This document shows, in pieces, positions 35,197 through 48,387 of a stretch of 64,000 nucleotides of DNA (positions are counted from its first letter, which is position 1; each line of letters starts with the position of its first letter). The stretch covers positions 1 through 64,000 of the forward strand of contig PUQB01000713.1 of assembly GCA_003024785.1 (NCBI GenBank), read 5' to 3'. Source of the stretch: Selaginella tamariscina (taxonomy: Eukaryota; Streptophyta; Lycopodiopsida; Selaginellales; Selaginellaceae). The position numbers were made by a program, and so were the translations under genes. Under the pieces are notes generated by a model, which worked only from the letters and a program-made list of their open reading frames with translations, had not been told where the DNA came from and made no database searches.

Positions 35197-38100
35197 AAAT
35201 ATATGTATATGTATATTATAATTTAAAATGATAATTTTATACGATTATGCACAATAATATTATTAAAAGGACACATATGTTCGTATTAAAGTTTCTAACA
35301 ATGGAATTTAATTTAATTCTATTTTAAGACACATGTAATGAATAGTTTAAAAGGGTGGAGATAATTTTAAGATGTATTTAATAGTTTACTATGATGCAAC
35401 TTACATTTATTAAATAACATATGAAATGCAATATAATATTTTTTTCTAGTATAAGGCAATTTGATATGTATTGAAATAACATTAGTAAATTTTAAAAACT
35501 TATACTTACTATTATATTTATATTTGAACATATTATATATATATATATAGACACACACACACAATGTCATGTATATATAAAGCAATATAATGAAGTAATT
35601 TACTCCATCTAAGCCGTGACATAATCTTAAGATGTTACAATCATTTATCTTAAATATATGATATACTAATATATTCTTATTGCTTATCATATTTTAAGAT
35701 ATATTACATAAATGAATTTTAAAGCTGCTGAATAAAATGTGTGATTAATACTTCTAAAAAACAATTAAAAATGAAACATATCATCCACATTATTTATTAA
35801 ACTTAATTATATCACAATGATGAATACACTTTGTTATCAATATATTAAAAATAAATTAATTTCTAAGATTATTATTTGTCTTTTAGTCGTGATAAGTTAA
35901 TAATCGTTTAATATGTAATAATAAATTTTAAGCATTTTAAATCAAAAGAATATCTATGAAATAAATAATTATAATTAACTCAGAATATACATTGGCTTAT
36001 ATCTTATAAATAATTGACGATGCATTTGCTTTCCGTATTAAAGATTAAGCTCTTGATTTTTTTTATAAAATGATAAAAGATTAAATGAATCTAAATAAAA
36101 TCTATATGTGAATTAAAATGTAAGTGATTCACGTTTTAAAATAATACTAATAATTCAAATTATATTATATATAATTTAAGACATGACAGAGATAATTTAT
36201 GCAAAATTATGATAAATTATCTAACTTTATTAGCACTAACAAAATATAATCTTTTCTAAATCAATAACAAAAAATGTGTTTATAAACTTTTTAAATTTGT
36301 AAATTAAATTTTTATTTTATTATTTAATTTAGTATAAAAATGGGTAGTAAAGCTTTAAGTTGATATGGAATGGATTTATAATTATTATTTAATTATGTGT
36401 TTATAATTTATAATCTTAAGGTTTTACATTTTACTTTCTTTTTAATTCCCATTTATTTTTTTGTTAATTGTGTTTTTTTAAATTATTATTATTATTTATC
36501 ATAATTCTGATAGTTTTGATATTATTTGTTCTCTTATTCATTCTTTTCGTATTATTATTACTTTATTATATTATTTTCCTTTTATTGCATTTTATTTTGT
36601 GAAAACACAAGGGTATAAACATTTTTAAATACAATATATATATATATATATATATAAATAAGAAAAGAATAAACAAAGAACCAAATTATAATAAGAAAAA
36701 ATGGAAAAGAATGACATACTAATATAATTATAAATAAAATATAATGTATACAATTTCAGTAACTGTTATAATTAATTCACTTCAATTTATAATTATGATG
36801 AATTTATATTTATTTTACTTAAAATACAATATAAAAACTTTATTTTGTAAAAGAGAATATATATTTGTAAACATAAAATGTTTTTATTGCAATAACATAT
36901 AATCCATGTATACTATAATGTAATGTATATAAAAAACATAATATGAACATAGTTTAAAATTTTGAGGTAGTTTAATTAAATTGCATGTTATATTTTTATG
37001 ATATAAAAGAATTTTTTTAAAGAAATTATTTATATATATAATTTTATTCAAATGAATTCTTTAACCTAACTAATTTTTCATAAGTTTATCATTAATTTAA
37101 TATTGTTATTACATATATAATGATTTATATGTGTTTTAAGAGTGAAAACTAGCCATAATAAAAACCAGTCACACTTTAATATTACTAATTAAATAAGGAA
37201 GTTCTTAAATTAAATTATTAAATTAATAGTGATGGTGACATTACCTCTGTTCTCATGTAATTACAAAGTGTAATTACATGAGAATAAAATCAATGATCAT
37301 AATCATTGTCACTGTCATAATAATTTTGTAATTCAAAAAGATTATAGATCTTAAGTTTAAAATTAAATTATTAAATTAATAATAATGATGATTATTAACT
37401 CTATTCTTATGTAATTATAATTTAGTCACGGTTATTATCACTGTCACAATAACTTGTAATAAAAAATGATTACAGATATGAAGTTTAAAACGAGCTTGCT
37501 TTCAATAAATTTATTAATTTTAATACATGGTACGTACATAAAACATAATATATTATATATAATTAACAGTATGCAAATTTTAACTTTTAATTAAACCATC
37601 ATAGATATATCTAATGTTTTAATCTTATTAAATACTTTGCAAATCTTTTAAAAATGTTTCAATAATTTATTTTCATTCAATTACATATATTTTATGGTTT
37701 ATATGTGTGATATATAGTTGATTTAAGTATAAAATTCTGAGTAATATACATCATGTCTAAAACATACAAAATGTAGCATACAATTTTATCATATATAAAT
37801 ATTATTCCATGACATTGTATGGGATTTTCTTTTATATTAAATTTATTAATTCAACCAACCATTATATAAATTTGACTTTTTTTATTATTAAATATGGAAA
37901 ATCTTTTTACATACTTATCATTACTCAACCTTTTCACATACCTATTGTTTATCTTTATATACAAATATGTATTATGTATGCATACCTATATATATTTAAA
38001 TATACACATTTTTATATTAAATGCAATACTAAAACCCATTAATGTGATGTATAATCATAATGACTTTTCAATTATATTATATATCAAAATATTATATATA

Positions 38101-39576
38101 TGCACTAACATGTAAATACATATTCTAAAATGCTCATTAAATCTTAGGGATAAAGTGAAAATAAAAAGAAACAAAATTATCATATATAAAACTTTAAAAA
38201 GAATAAAAAACTAAAAATAATTAAAACCATAAAATTCTTTTTCCTTTCCCCTTCACATAAATTAAGTATTAAATACAAACATGTTTCTAAAAGTTATATT
38301 AAATTTACTATATATAAAATTAAAAAAAAAAATTATAACTAAAACATGTGTAAATACATGTTTTATACATGAATTTTAATACATTTAAATATATTGTAAA
38401 TTCATTGTACTATTATAATAAAATAAAATAAATATTAAAGAGAAAACACAACACTTTTATAATTTACTTCTCAGACAATACATTAACATGTTTTATTATG
38501 CATAACAGATACATTACTTATAAGCAAAAATACAATAATGAATTGTTAAAATATTAAAACATTTTCATTTTTTAAAAATACATTTATTTAATTCATGATT
38601 TAAATTTGAATGGGCTTTTAACAAATTGTTTAGTCAATTCTAATTTAATTTATAATGAGTCTTTCATGATATATATTATATAATAAGTTTATCAACTTAT
38701 ACGTTTTCCTCTCTTTAAAATGACCAATCTATGTAAACGTTAAACAAATAATTAATCATGTTTGCTATTGCATATTATACATATATGTACCTCAAAACCT
38801 TAAACTAGTGTACTTACCTATGCCAAAATAAGTATACCATATTCTTTAATATTTAAATAAAAATTATATACACTAACACTTAAAAACATCTAAATCATTG
38901 ATATACGCAACTTCCAATTTAAATTAATTTATTATTAATAATATGTACATCATATATATTATAATCTATTATTAAATTATTTAATACATAACATGCAGGT
39001 GGTATGCTTATCATACATACACTAATTATGCATATAAATGTACATGATGTACATTAAAATAGTTATGTATGTATTAATTTGTGTGTATATATTAAAATAG
39101 AATTAAATTAAGCTCCACATATACATGTATGTTTTAAATCTTATGTATAAAAATTATAATAATTATATGAAATAAAAATATATTGATAATAAAAATTATA
39201 AAATAAGTATGTGTGAAAATTTATTGGATTATCCTTTGGAGACTTGAAAATCGTTAATATAGTATATCTTAGATTGAGTTCAATTTAATCATACAATTAG
39301 AATATCTTTATGTTTAATATAGTATTTCAATTTTAAACTTAATTTAAACGATAATGATATCAGAAGGGCCTATGCTTTAATTGCATGTTTTATATTTTAT
39401 TTTAACTTTAACCTTTGTTAATTATAAAATAAAATTTAAATAAATAATAGCCCTAACCTAAATTAAATTAAACAATAAAAAATAAAAATAAAATTAGGAT
39501 TCCAAAATGTTAGGTTACTTTGAACATGGAAGCCAGTTTGAAGATGCGGTTTCTTTCAAAAAAATTAATAAGCCAA
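35194..39576. other. AT-rich gene-free stretch
   Basis: No gene recognised. It includes a diverged tandem pair of about 150 bases (about 37190-37330 and 37350-37490), a perfect small hairpin at 37250-37284, and a (TA)n run near 36638-36655. The short open frames at 37809-38115 are low-complexity and look accidental. Confidence 0.6.
37250..37284. repeat. Small perfect hairpin
   Basis: TTCTCATGTAATTACA is followed after 3 bases by its exact reverse complement. It lies inside one unit of a diverged tandem pair; the other unit (near 37405) keeps only the left arm. Confidence 0.75.
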
Positions 39577-39756
39577 TGTCATAGTTTTAACTTGGTGAGT
39601 TGACTACCTTGGTAAAGATTGTGGGATATGTGGGTAAAAAAGACCCAAGCGGACCTGGGTCATCATGATTAGGGGCCCTCTCATGAACACCAATTGGCCC
39701 TTTGCCTAGTTGGCATAAGGGAGAGGAAAGGTTATGACAATTGGTATCGGAGCCTA
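39577..39756 (+). mobile_element. Short LTR with primer-binding site (LTR element remnant)
   Basis: A candidate LTR of 163 bases runs from TGTCATAG at 39577 to TTATGACA at 39739, with matching inverted ends. It is followed after two bases by TGGTATCGGAGCC, close to the initiator-methionine tRNA primer site. I see no coding domains downstream and no second LTR by eye, so this is the remnant of an LTR element or a small non-coding (TRIM-like) one. It looks broken. Confidence 0.6.
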
Positions 39757-41339
39757 TTCTCTACGGTCAGTAGGACTACCTAAAGTGTATGTATTTTAGG
39801 GTTTAGTTAGTTCTAAATTCTTGAAGTACTCTATCACTTTCGGCTAATGTCTGAATTCTGCGTGGAGAGTTGGTCCTGAGATTTATAACTCTTCAGAGTA
39901 CACCTACTTCATAAATGGTGTGGGTTATGGACTTAGAACGTAGCACTTGGAAGTCAGCTTCTAAGTTGTATGCCAAGTTATTTTACCTTATGGTTGTCCA
40001 GGTTACTTTACCATTTACTTCCACAAGACAAGGCATGTTAGTTTGTTCTGGCTTACAAACTAAGTCTTATGAGATGGGCCTTGTGATATCCTATTCTACA
40101 CATTATTGCCAAGGAAAAATAACAATGTATATAATATGTTAACAAGTGGAAATTGAAACATTTATATCGAAATATGAAGTTGACGAAGTTGGACCGTTGA
40201 ATACATGTCAAACATAAAGTAAACAAAAGCATTTCTATTTGGTTCTATAATTTTCTAAAATTCAAGTTAAACTAATCTGTAACTTTTTTTTTCTAGTTTC
40301 ATCGGTTGGATGATAAATTATTAATTTTTAAAATCCAAAGAAGTTAAATAAACAAAGAGTAAAAGAATATGTACATTTTTAATATATACTAATAGATGCT
40401 AATTTGATTTATGTTATACTACATTATTTAGAACTTTCATATAAATATACATGCATGTTTGATCTTATGTGTATAAATATATTTAATAAATAATAATTAA
40501 TATGTTAATACTAGTTTAATTTTCAAGTATGACACACACACACACATATATAATTACACACAAAACATGGAGTTTTGTTTTTGTTTCACAATTTAATTTA
40601 TGGAAGGAGTTAAAATCCATATATCTTGAGTATTGTGGTATAGTAAAAAAGCTAGAATATCTTAATAATATATTATGATTAAGTAATATTTTTAAGTATA
40701 TACTCTCATTCTTAAACTTAAAATATATTTGATAATATATTGTGTTTAAGATGGTTTTCTATTCTTTTTTAATTTAATTTAATTAAGAAAATGATAATAT
40801 ATAATATTTCTTAATGGTATAAATTCTATTTAAGGAAAGATAATAAAATAAAATAAAATATCTTAATAATATCCTATAGTTAAGTTTTATTTCATTATTA
40901 AATAATAATAATAATAGAAAAGTTAGAATATACTAATATAAATAAATAAAAAGATTTTATTGTCTATTTGATATAATATAATATATTGTATTTAAGATAA
41001 TGTGATATATCTTATAAATGTATTTTAATTAAATGATTTAGACTTTATTTAAGTTTTAAACTCTATTCAAACAATGGTAAATTAAAATACATAAGAAATA
41101 TACTATGTTTAAGCTAATAGGATTATAAATCCAAGTTGTAGTTATATCTCTAGATTTTATTCAAACTTGAGCTTTGTTTATATAGAAAAATTTAAAATAT
41201 CTTAGAATAAAGAATGATATATATGTGGTGTGTGTGTAATCTAGATTAGTATGTGTGAAACATAGAGCCTTGAATGGGTTTTTTTTTTTTTTAATTAGAA
41301 GTATTTAGAAACTAGTACACATGTTCATTATGGTGCTAA
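39757..41339. other. Intergenic DNA, perhaps internal sequence of the preceding LTR remnant
   Basis: The first 350 bases are less AT-rich than the surroundings and could belong to the LTR remnant, with no protein similarity recognised. The remainder is AT-rich, with a (CA)n run near 40532-40545 and a T run at 41279-41292. Confidence 0.45.
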
Positions 41340-42620
41340 TAATTTATTGTTTACCTAGTTGTTATTCTTAATATAGTGAGTTTATCTCTAAATTGAATAG
41401 TTGTTATCCTTAACACAATGCATTTATCTTAAAGCTCCTAATTTACACATGCCTAATCTTAATTATTGAATGACTATTGTAATTAATTGTTATAATTTTA
41501 TTCCTAGTTACTGGTGAATTTATTCCTAAACTAAGTTAAACTCTTAATTCAAAGTTATCCTTTAACTTTAAACTCAGTTATGCATTTTATGACTTTTAAC
41601 CCAAGTATTATTGTTAATTTAATGAGTTTATTCCTAAGTTGAACTAGTAACTTAATTATTATCCTTAATTTGTTAATCTGGTGAGTTTATTCTTAAGTTG
41701 GACCCTTAGTTTATTCTTAAGTTAGACACTTAACTTAGTGAGTTTATTCCTAATTTGGACCTTAACCCAATTATTATTTTTGACTAATAAATTTATCCTT
41801 AAACTAGATCCTTAATTAGTTTATTCCTTAAGTCTTAGTAAATTTATCTCTAAATTGGACCTTAACCCACTTAAACTTGAGTTTAAGATAATTAAATTAA
41901 GTTTTAAATAATTATCAAATAGAATTTAAGATAATCATTAGATGAGATTTAAAATGATTGTTGATGGGGTATTAACGACAAACAGACACATATTAAATAA
42001 ACTTCTATATAAGATTGTTATTTTAACCTGATGGATCTCTTAACCTAATTATTATTCTTAAGCTTATACTTGAATTTAACTCTTTAATGAACTTTAAACC
42101 TCCTAAATTGAACTTTAAACCTAATTATTATTATTTAATTGAGAAATTGAATCATTAACCTAATTATTATCCTTAACATATTGAATCTATCCTTAAGTTG
42201 AACCCTTAACCAAGTTATTATCATTAACTTATTTATTATTTTAACCTGGTGACTTAACTTTTAACCTAATTATCATTTTTAACTTGATTCTTAACTTAAA
42301 TTATTATTCTTAAGCTGATGATTTTATCCCTAAGCTAGACCATTAACTTCATGAGTTTAAGATAGTTTTCAAATTAGTTTAGAATAAATGTTATATTAAG
42401 TTAAGATAACCAGATTAAATTTAAAATAACTATCAAATTAAATTGAGAATAACTATTGAATAGAATTTATGATAACTATCAAATAGAATTTAAAATGAAT
42501 GTTGATGGGGAGATTTTAGGATGGTTTTTGATAAGAAAAATTTAAGAATTAAAATGGTTGTTATATAGGATTTGGGACGATGGTTAATGAGGCATTTACG
42601 ACAGACACATAAACATACAC
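41340..42620. repeat. Degenerate tandem array built on TTAACCTAATTATTATCCTTAA-type units
   Basis: Variants of 'CCTTAACC(T/C)AATTATTATCCTTAA' and 'GTGAGTTTATTCCTAAGTTGGA' alternate over 1.2 kb with irregular spacing. At larger scale the sequence appears as two blocks, each ending with 'ATCAAATAGAATTTAA...TGTTGATGGGG' (near 41930-41970 and 42480-42510) and with a following ACGACA(A)ACAGACACA-type stretch. No coding content. Confidence 0.6.
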
Positions 42621-42639
42621 AATACATCCACACTGTCCA

Positions 42640-43425
42640 AATTTTGATCTAGGCCACGAAGGCAGCTTGCCATATGCCAACCCTAGAATTGCTCTCTAGA
42701 AACCCCACGAACCCAGCTCTTAAGAATTCACAACCCTAGTGGGCCAAGTTTTACAAACAATGCTCATGTTGTGAATTAATATGTATGGGCTAGCAAGTTA
42801 CAAATATCGTTTCTATCTTGATATGAATAAGGCAGCCAAAGCAAATCTTCAATCATTATTTTTATGAAACATGAACTTGAGCAATCCTTTCCAAGTTTAC
42901 AAGCAAGTTAACAGGTCAAAGGAATAACTAACTCCTTAAACATGACGTACCTGATCACAAGGGCATAATCATATCAATGTTAAAAATAGGCTAACCCAAA
43001 GGTGAAATGTACCTTTATTATTTGAAAGTTATGACAACATAATGGAAAGTCCTTGATGACACAAGTTTAATTTGCACCAATGAGAGAATAATGAACTCCT
43101 CTTTTGAACCAACTAACTCTTACTACATATACACTACCTTATTACAATACTTAACCTAACCTAAACTAAGGGTTTATGTTCCTAAACCCTACTTTGACAG
43201 GCCATATTATTATTATAAATGGAACATTAAAATCTGAAAAGAATTTTCTAAATGAATGTGTTACTTCGCCTAGAATTTCCTTAGAATTTCTTATAAATAT
43301 CTAAAGATGCCTAACTAAACTATCCTTAAATACCTAAGTACACCCACCGAACTGTTTCTTACGTCACCTAGGGTTCATTAATACAACTCAATAAATAACA
43401 ATAATCAAACTCCAAAGAATTTATT
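42640..43425 (+). repeat. Dispersed LTR-like repeat, copy E (partial)
   Basis: About 42980-43425 resembles the last part of copies A and D: AGGCTAACCCAAAGGTG, a TTTATTATTTGAAAGTTATG region, the CTTCGCCTAGAATTTC block and the end TCATTAATACAACTCAATAA. It is more diverged than copies A, C and D and seems truncated at both ends. Confidence 0.5.
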
Positions 43426-43863
43426 ATATAAAATTAAAAGCCAAATTAAAACCTAAACATAAAATATTATTAGAATAATTTTTATTTTTAATTATGGAAA
43501 TGATATAGGGAATGCTTCTTAGAAATTATAGTTTCATTTTACTTGTTTTTCTACAAAGTTTAACAACACACATACACGCACGAATACACATATAACGGCT
43601 CACGTGTACTACTCTACAGTAGGGTGGTTGTAAAGTCTTGACACTTACATACTGATTTAAGTTCACCACACACACACACACACACACACATAGTTGCATG
43701 TGCGTGTGTGAGAGAGATCATATGAAGCAACAATGAGTAGTTCCACTAGCACCGTTGTTTTTAATAGATTTAATCATATATACTTCATGTGAACACACTT
43801 CATTTATACAGACATAATCTAGTAAAATCAATATAAAAGAATGTAGAAAGGTAGATACCTGAC

Positions 43864-44128
43864 TCAAAAGTCTGCTGATCCAGGTGTTCTAGGAAAGGGT
43901 ATAGTATCCCGAATATTCTCTATACCGGTTGCAAATTGTACAAGTCTTCAAAACCCAACCCAAAACCTGCATGTGGAACTGCAGAAGACAAAGTTTATTA
44001 TAGATAGATAGATAGATAGATAACCACACACATATAGACTTTAACACCTTGAGCTGCTTATACACATAAATGTTGCATATCAAACTATATATACAATCAA
44101 ATACACATACAAGTACTGTATGTGTGTG

Positions 44129-44166
<38 letters not shown>

Positions 44167-44343
44167 GCGAGAGAGAGAGAGAGAGAGAGAGATACCTGAG
44201 CCATATCGTCGAATATCTAAATACCACCAGTAGCTTTCCTTATTCAAGCCAAGCTCATCTAATCGCTTCTCCAGCTTATCTAGTCTTTCTTCACGCTGGC
44301 TCCCTCCGATAAGCTCGCCAACCTGTGCATAATGTAATTATAA

Positions 44344-44376
<33 letters not shown>

Positions 44377-44762
44377 GGAGAGAGAGTGTACTTACTCTTG
44401 GGACAAGAATATCCATAGCTGCAACCGTCTTCCCGTCATCATTTTCACGCATGTAAAATGCTTTAATGTCCTGTATATAAATTCATTTAGTAGTTTAATT
44501 ACTAGTTAATCATTATACAGAAGTTACTTGTATATCTATGTAGCTATACATACATCTCACAACACACATACACACACAATTTATATATGTATATATATAA
44601 AGTGTCTATGTTTTTACATTGCTTATGGTTAAATGCCTACCTTTGGATAGTCTGTTAGAATTACAGGACAACCTTCAAAGACTTCTTCAGTAAGATATCG
44701 TTCATGCTCACTTTGCAAGTCAATACCCATTTCACCTGCGAAAACATTCTAGTCATATGAAT

Positions 44763-44804
<42 letters not shown>

Positions 44805-44978
44805 GATAGAATAGCGGGTCTGTATGTGTGCCTGTGCGTGTAGGTGCATATGTAAGTATGTGTATGTGCTGTACAAACCGGGTACTCAAACTTCTTTTTG
44901 GCTTTTGAAAGCATCTCAACTGCATCTGTGTATGTAAGGTGCATGAAATCCTTCTCCACCACATCCTGTGTAATGCAC

Positions 44979-45009
<31 letters not shown>

Positions 45010-45564
45010 ATATATAATATATATGCACATGCGTGTGCGTGCACACACAGAGCAAATATATATTAATAAGTGAACTCATAAGGTATGTATATATAAGTAT
45101 ACACCATCAAGCGTGCTAGAATGCCTTTTTCAATCCATGTATTAAAGAAATCCATGTCCTCTTTGCAATTCCCAAAATGTACTTCACCTAAGAAAGTATT
45201 TGTAGTACAAGCTCATGCATATGATGTATTACTCTATATGTATGTATCCATGCACATGTGTGTGTGTGTGTGTGTGAAAGTGTATATATATATATATATG
45301 CACATGTATATAAGATGGATTGTTACATACTACGTACTGGAGGTAGGAAGTTGCACAAGCCATATCATCCCTTGATCTGAAATGCATCTCTGGCTCTATC
45401 ATCCAAAACTCAGCAAGATGACGAGATGTATTTGAATTCTCTGCTCGAAATGTGGCCCAAATGTGTACACCTGCATATTTATACATACGTGTGTGTATGT
45501 GTGTATGTATATAATATATATATATAATATAATATTATATATATTATATATATATATATATAAT

Positions 45565-45595
<31 letters not shown>

Positions 45596-46148
45596 GATGT
45601 GTGAGATGTGTCAGGAGATATATTATATATATACACATACAAGTATAAAAAATTAAATTAGCAAAATGCACGTGCATATGTACATCAATTGTATATAATG
45701 TGTATTGTATACACAAACGCTCTTGTGTATTCATGTATATATATAATATGCGTGATCTGAACGTACATCGCACAATGCGGTGGCATATGTTTCTGCATTT
45801 AGTTGACCAGAAACAGTTAAATATGCTGGTTTGCCAAAAAAATCCTGCATTAAGACTGTTAATATTATTCCGGAGAACGTTTTAATGATTAATAACATTA
45901 ACATCTTCAATAGGAATTGTTTGATTATTTTAATATATTAAATATATGCACTAAGATATACACCTGGGACCAATCTACGAGACCGTCGTGTGCTTGGTAT
46001 CTTAGAAAGTGAAGTCTTTGAATCCTCATGAGAACTTGGAACCTGCAGATACATACAATACATACATACATACATACATAACATACATACATACATACAT
46101 ACATACATAAATATATATATATATATATATAATATATATATTATATAT

Positions 46149-46225
<77 letters not shown>

Positions 46226-46919
46226 GCACATACACATATAGCACCACACACACACACAATTACCAGCGTGGTAACGCAAAATTGTTCACCAGCACCTTCA
46301 CAATCTGAGGCAGTTATAATAGGACTGCAACCCACACAAAACCATTCTCTTGAAAGAACTTGTGTGTTGCAAATGCTAGTGCGTTTCAACTCTTGCAACC
46401 TGTTTTAACAATGCATATTGTATATACATCAATGTACATTATATATTATAAATAATAAGCATCATTAACACATTTATTTAAGTAGTTTTTAAAATAAATA
46501 TGCTAATTATCTAAGAGTACTCACAGCACCAAAAGTATTTGTTCTCGGTCGAAGGTGTGCTACACTCCTAAGAAACTCCCGTGTTGCCTTCTTCTGAACA
46601 GAAATGTTGCAGCATCGCTCCCTCCTATCTACAAAGTAATTAAGTGATATCATGATGGTAATCGTGATGTGTGTGTTGTGTGTGCACGTGAGTGTCAAGA
46701 GAGAGAGACAGAGAGACTATTATTAAACTATATCATATACATATATAGTAGAATATTATAGAAATATGTAACTCTATGTATTTAACTGAACTTACCAGGC
46801 TCAGTTTCGTAGCTTTAACTCAATCTTCTGCTTAGAACCTTGGCTTTCCACTACACCCTCCAAGCAATTGACGCTCCTGTTGCTATTAATCCAGATTCTA
46901 TCTAAAAACATACATATGT

Positions 46920-46951
<32 letters not shown>

Positions 46952-47473
46952 ATTACACTACACACACACACATACACAAACAAAGTTAAGCAATTACCAG
47001 GTGAATCCCTCGGCATCAGAGTGGACTACTGCCTGCAAATTCGAGACACCAGGACCCATCATTCACCTGCAAACAGCTTATGCTTTATATATATATATAA
47101 GTATTCTATCGCATTATTACCGAGCTAAACATGTAAGTGAAGTGGGTTCTCTCTCTCATACACATATGCACACGCACGCATTCTGGTACCTCAATGAAGC
47201 TGAAAGCTTTGCAAGCGACATGTTCTGACCCAACCCTTAACAACAAGCTGCTCTCCGACACGCTCAAGTCCCTCATCTGACCCTCCTTTGATCTCACGAA
47301 CCCTAATCCGTTTCCTAAACACGGCTTGATCCGAATACACACCTTGTTTAAACTGCAGTTTCCGAATCTACACCTGCTACCGATGCGTACGCGTGCACAT
47401 ACCTCGGCCGCTGAATATGAAGAACAATAGGCGCCCTCGCAAAACCCTGTCTGAACAAGCTAATGGCCGCCAT
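43864..47473 (-). CDS. Asparaginyl-tRNA synthetase, organellar type
   Basis: A class IIb aminoacyl-tRNA synthetase that charges tRNA-Asn. Fifteen exons run from the ATG at 47473 ([20 protein letters not shown], a likely transit peptide) to the stop at 43864. In order: [16 protein letters not shown] (OB-fold), [55 protein letters not shown] (motif 1 region), [40 protein letters not shown] and WMIEPEM (motif 2), [70 protein letters not shown], and motif 3 [11 protein letters not shown] before [13 protein letters not shown]. The order and length match the plant plastid/mitochondrial enzyme. Single-base slips break the frame in motif 3 (43940 area), VNDGS (47050 area) and near 46870, sites essential in any working enzyme, so sequence error is likelier than decay. 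Confidence 0.92.
44124..44193. repeat. Compound (GT)(TA)(GA) microsatellite
   Basis: GT, TA and GA runs in succession; on the gene strand it begins a few bases after the splice donor following the exon that ends in RRYGS. Confidence 0.85.
44767..44799. repeat. (GT)n microsatellite
   Basis: About 16 GT units in an intron of the asparaginyl-tRNA synthetase gene. Confidence 0.85.
45508..45596. repeat. (TA)n-rich microsatellite
   Basis: Interrupted TA runs of about 85 bases in an intron of the asparaginyl-tRNA synthetase gene. Confidence 0.8.
46059..46224. repeat. Compound (CATA)(TA)(GA) microsatellite
   Basis: CATA repeats, then TA, then about 35 GA units; the longest GA run in the window, within an asparaginyl-tRNA synthetase intron. 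Confidence 0.9.
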
Positions 47474-47662
47474 AGCCAAGAAGAAAACACCACCACTAAT
47501 TTTAAGGCGCCAAACTGAGTAGTATATTCCTTAAGAATATTCAGAGGAATATACCCGGTACAAATTTAATTAGACATCAGTTGAAAATTCTAACAAATTA
47601 TTTTTAACTCATTTTGATAATATATATTGATAAACTTAACAATTGCTGAAGTTCCCATACCA

Positions 47663-47695
<33 letters not shown>

Positions 47696-48387
47696 ATATA
47701 TATATATATATATGGTTTTAAAAATTCTTAATATTAATGAAACTGATATAACTTGGTAAAATTTCAACTATTAAAAACCAAGGATATTCCACAATTGTTG
47801 TTATTTCCCTTCAAGGATATACCCTTTGTCTTTGAGAATATTCCCATTGTTTCCACTGTGAATAATGTCAAAGAAGAAAGGAGGAGAAGCAGTAAAAGAA
47901 ATAGAAGAAAAATAAGTAATATAATTAAAAAAATCAATAATATTAAAATAAAAGTAATAATAATAAAAAAGAACCAATAAAAGCGCAAAGAATATTAAAA
48001 CTGACAGAAACACAAAACAATAAAATAATAAATAAGATAGGAGATATAATAATTGAGAAAATTAACAAAAGCAAGAGAATTAATAAAAATAAAATAAGTA
48101 AAATAAGTAATAAGAAGATAATAAGAGAAGAAAAAGCAAAATAGAAAAATGAAATAAAAAAAAGAATTAAAAGGAGAAATAATATAACTGGAACAATAAT
48201 TAGTCCTAAAAGCCCCATATATATTTAAGTGTGTTGAGATTCACATTATGCATTCAATATATACAAAAGATATGCATATGCATAAAGGATACCTATATGA
48301 TATCATCGTCTATTTATATAAATATTTTATAATATTTACAAACTATAAAATATGTGTATATTTTGTTATTTGATTACCTAAATGAAG
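47474..48387. other. Spacer between AsnRS and trigger factor genes
   Basis: It holds a CT/TA microsatellite at about 47662-47713 and a long A-rich stretch, 47880-48190, whose minus-strand frames (Leu/Ile/Phe-rich) are low-complexity artefacts. No gene recognised. Confidence 0.55.

Noticed and set aside
39915-40142. 75-codon plus-strand frame after the short LTR
   Set aside because: No gag or pol similarity recognised; not supported as a gene.
44762-45079. Minus-strand His-Thr repeat frames
   Set aside because: Translation of (GT)n and (TA)n microsatellites; only the [15 protein letters not shown] part is a real AsnRS exon.
46026-46398. Minus-strand frames with long Ser-Leu runs
   Set aside because: Translation of a (GA)n microsatellite inside an AsnRS intron.
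47764-48218. Leu/Ile/Phe-rich minus-strand frames resembling membrane proteins
   Set aside because: A-rich low-complexity DNA; hydrophobicity follows from composition, and there are no conserved motifs.
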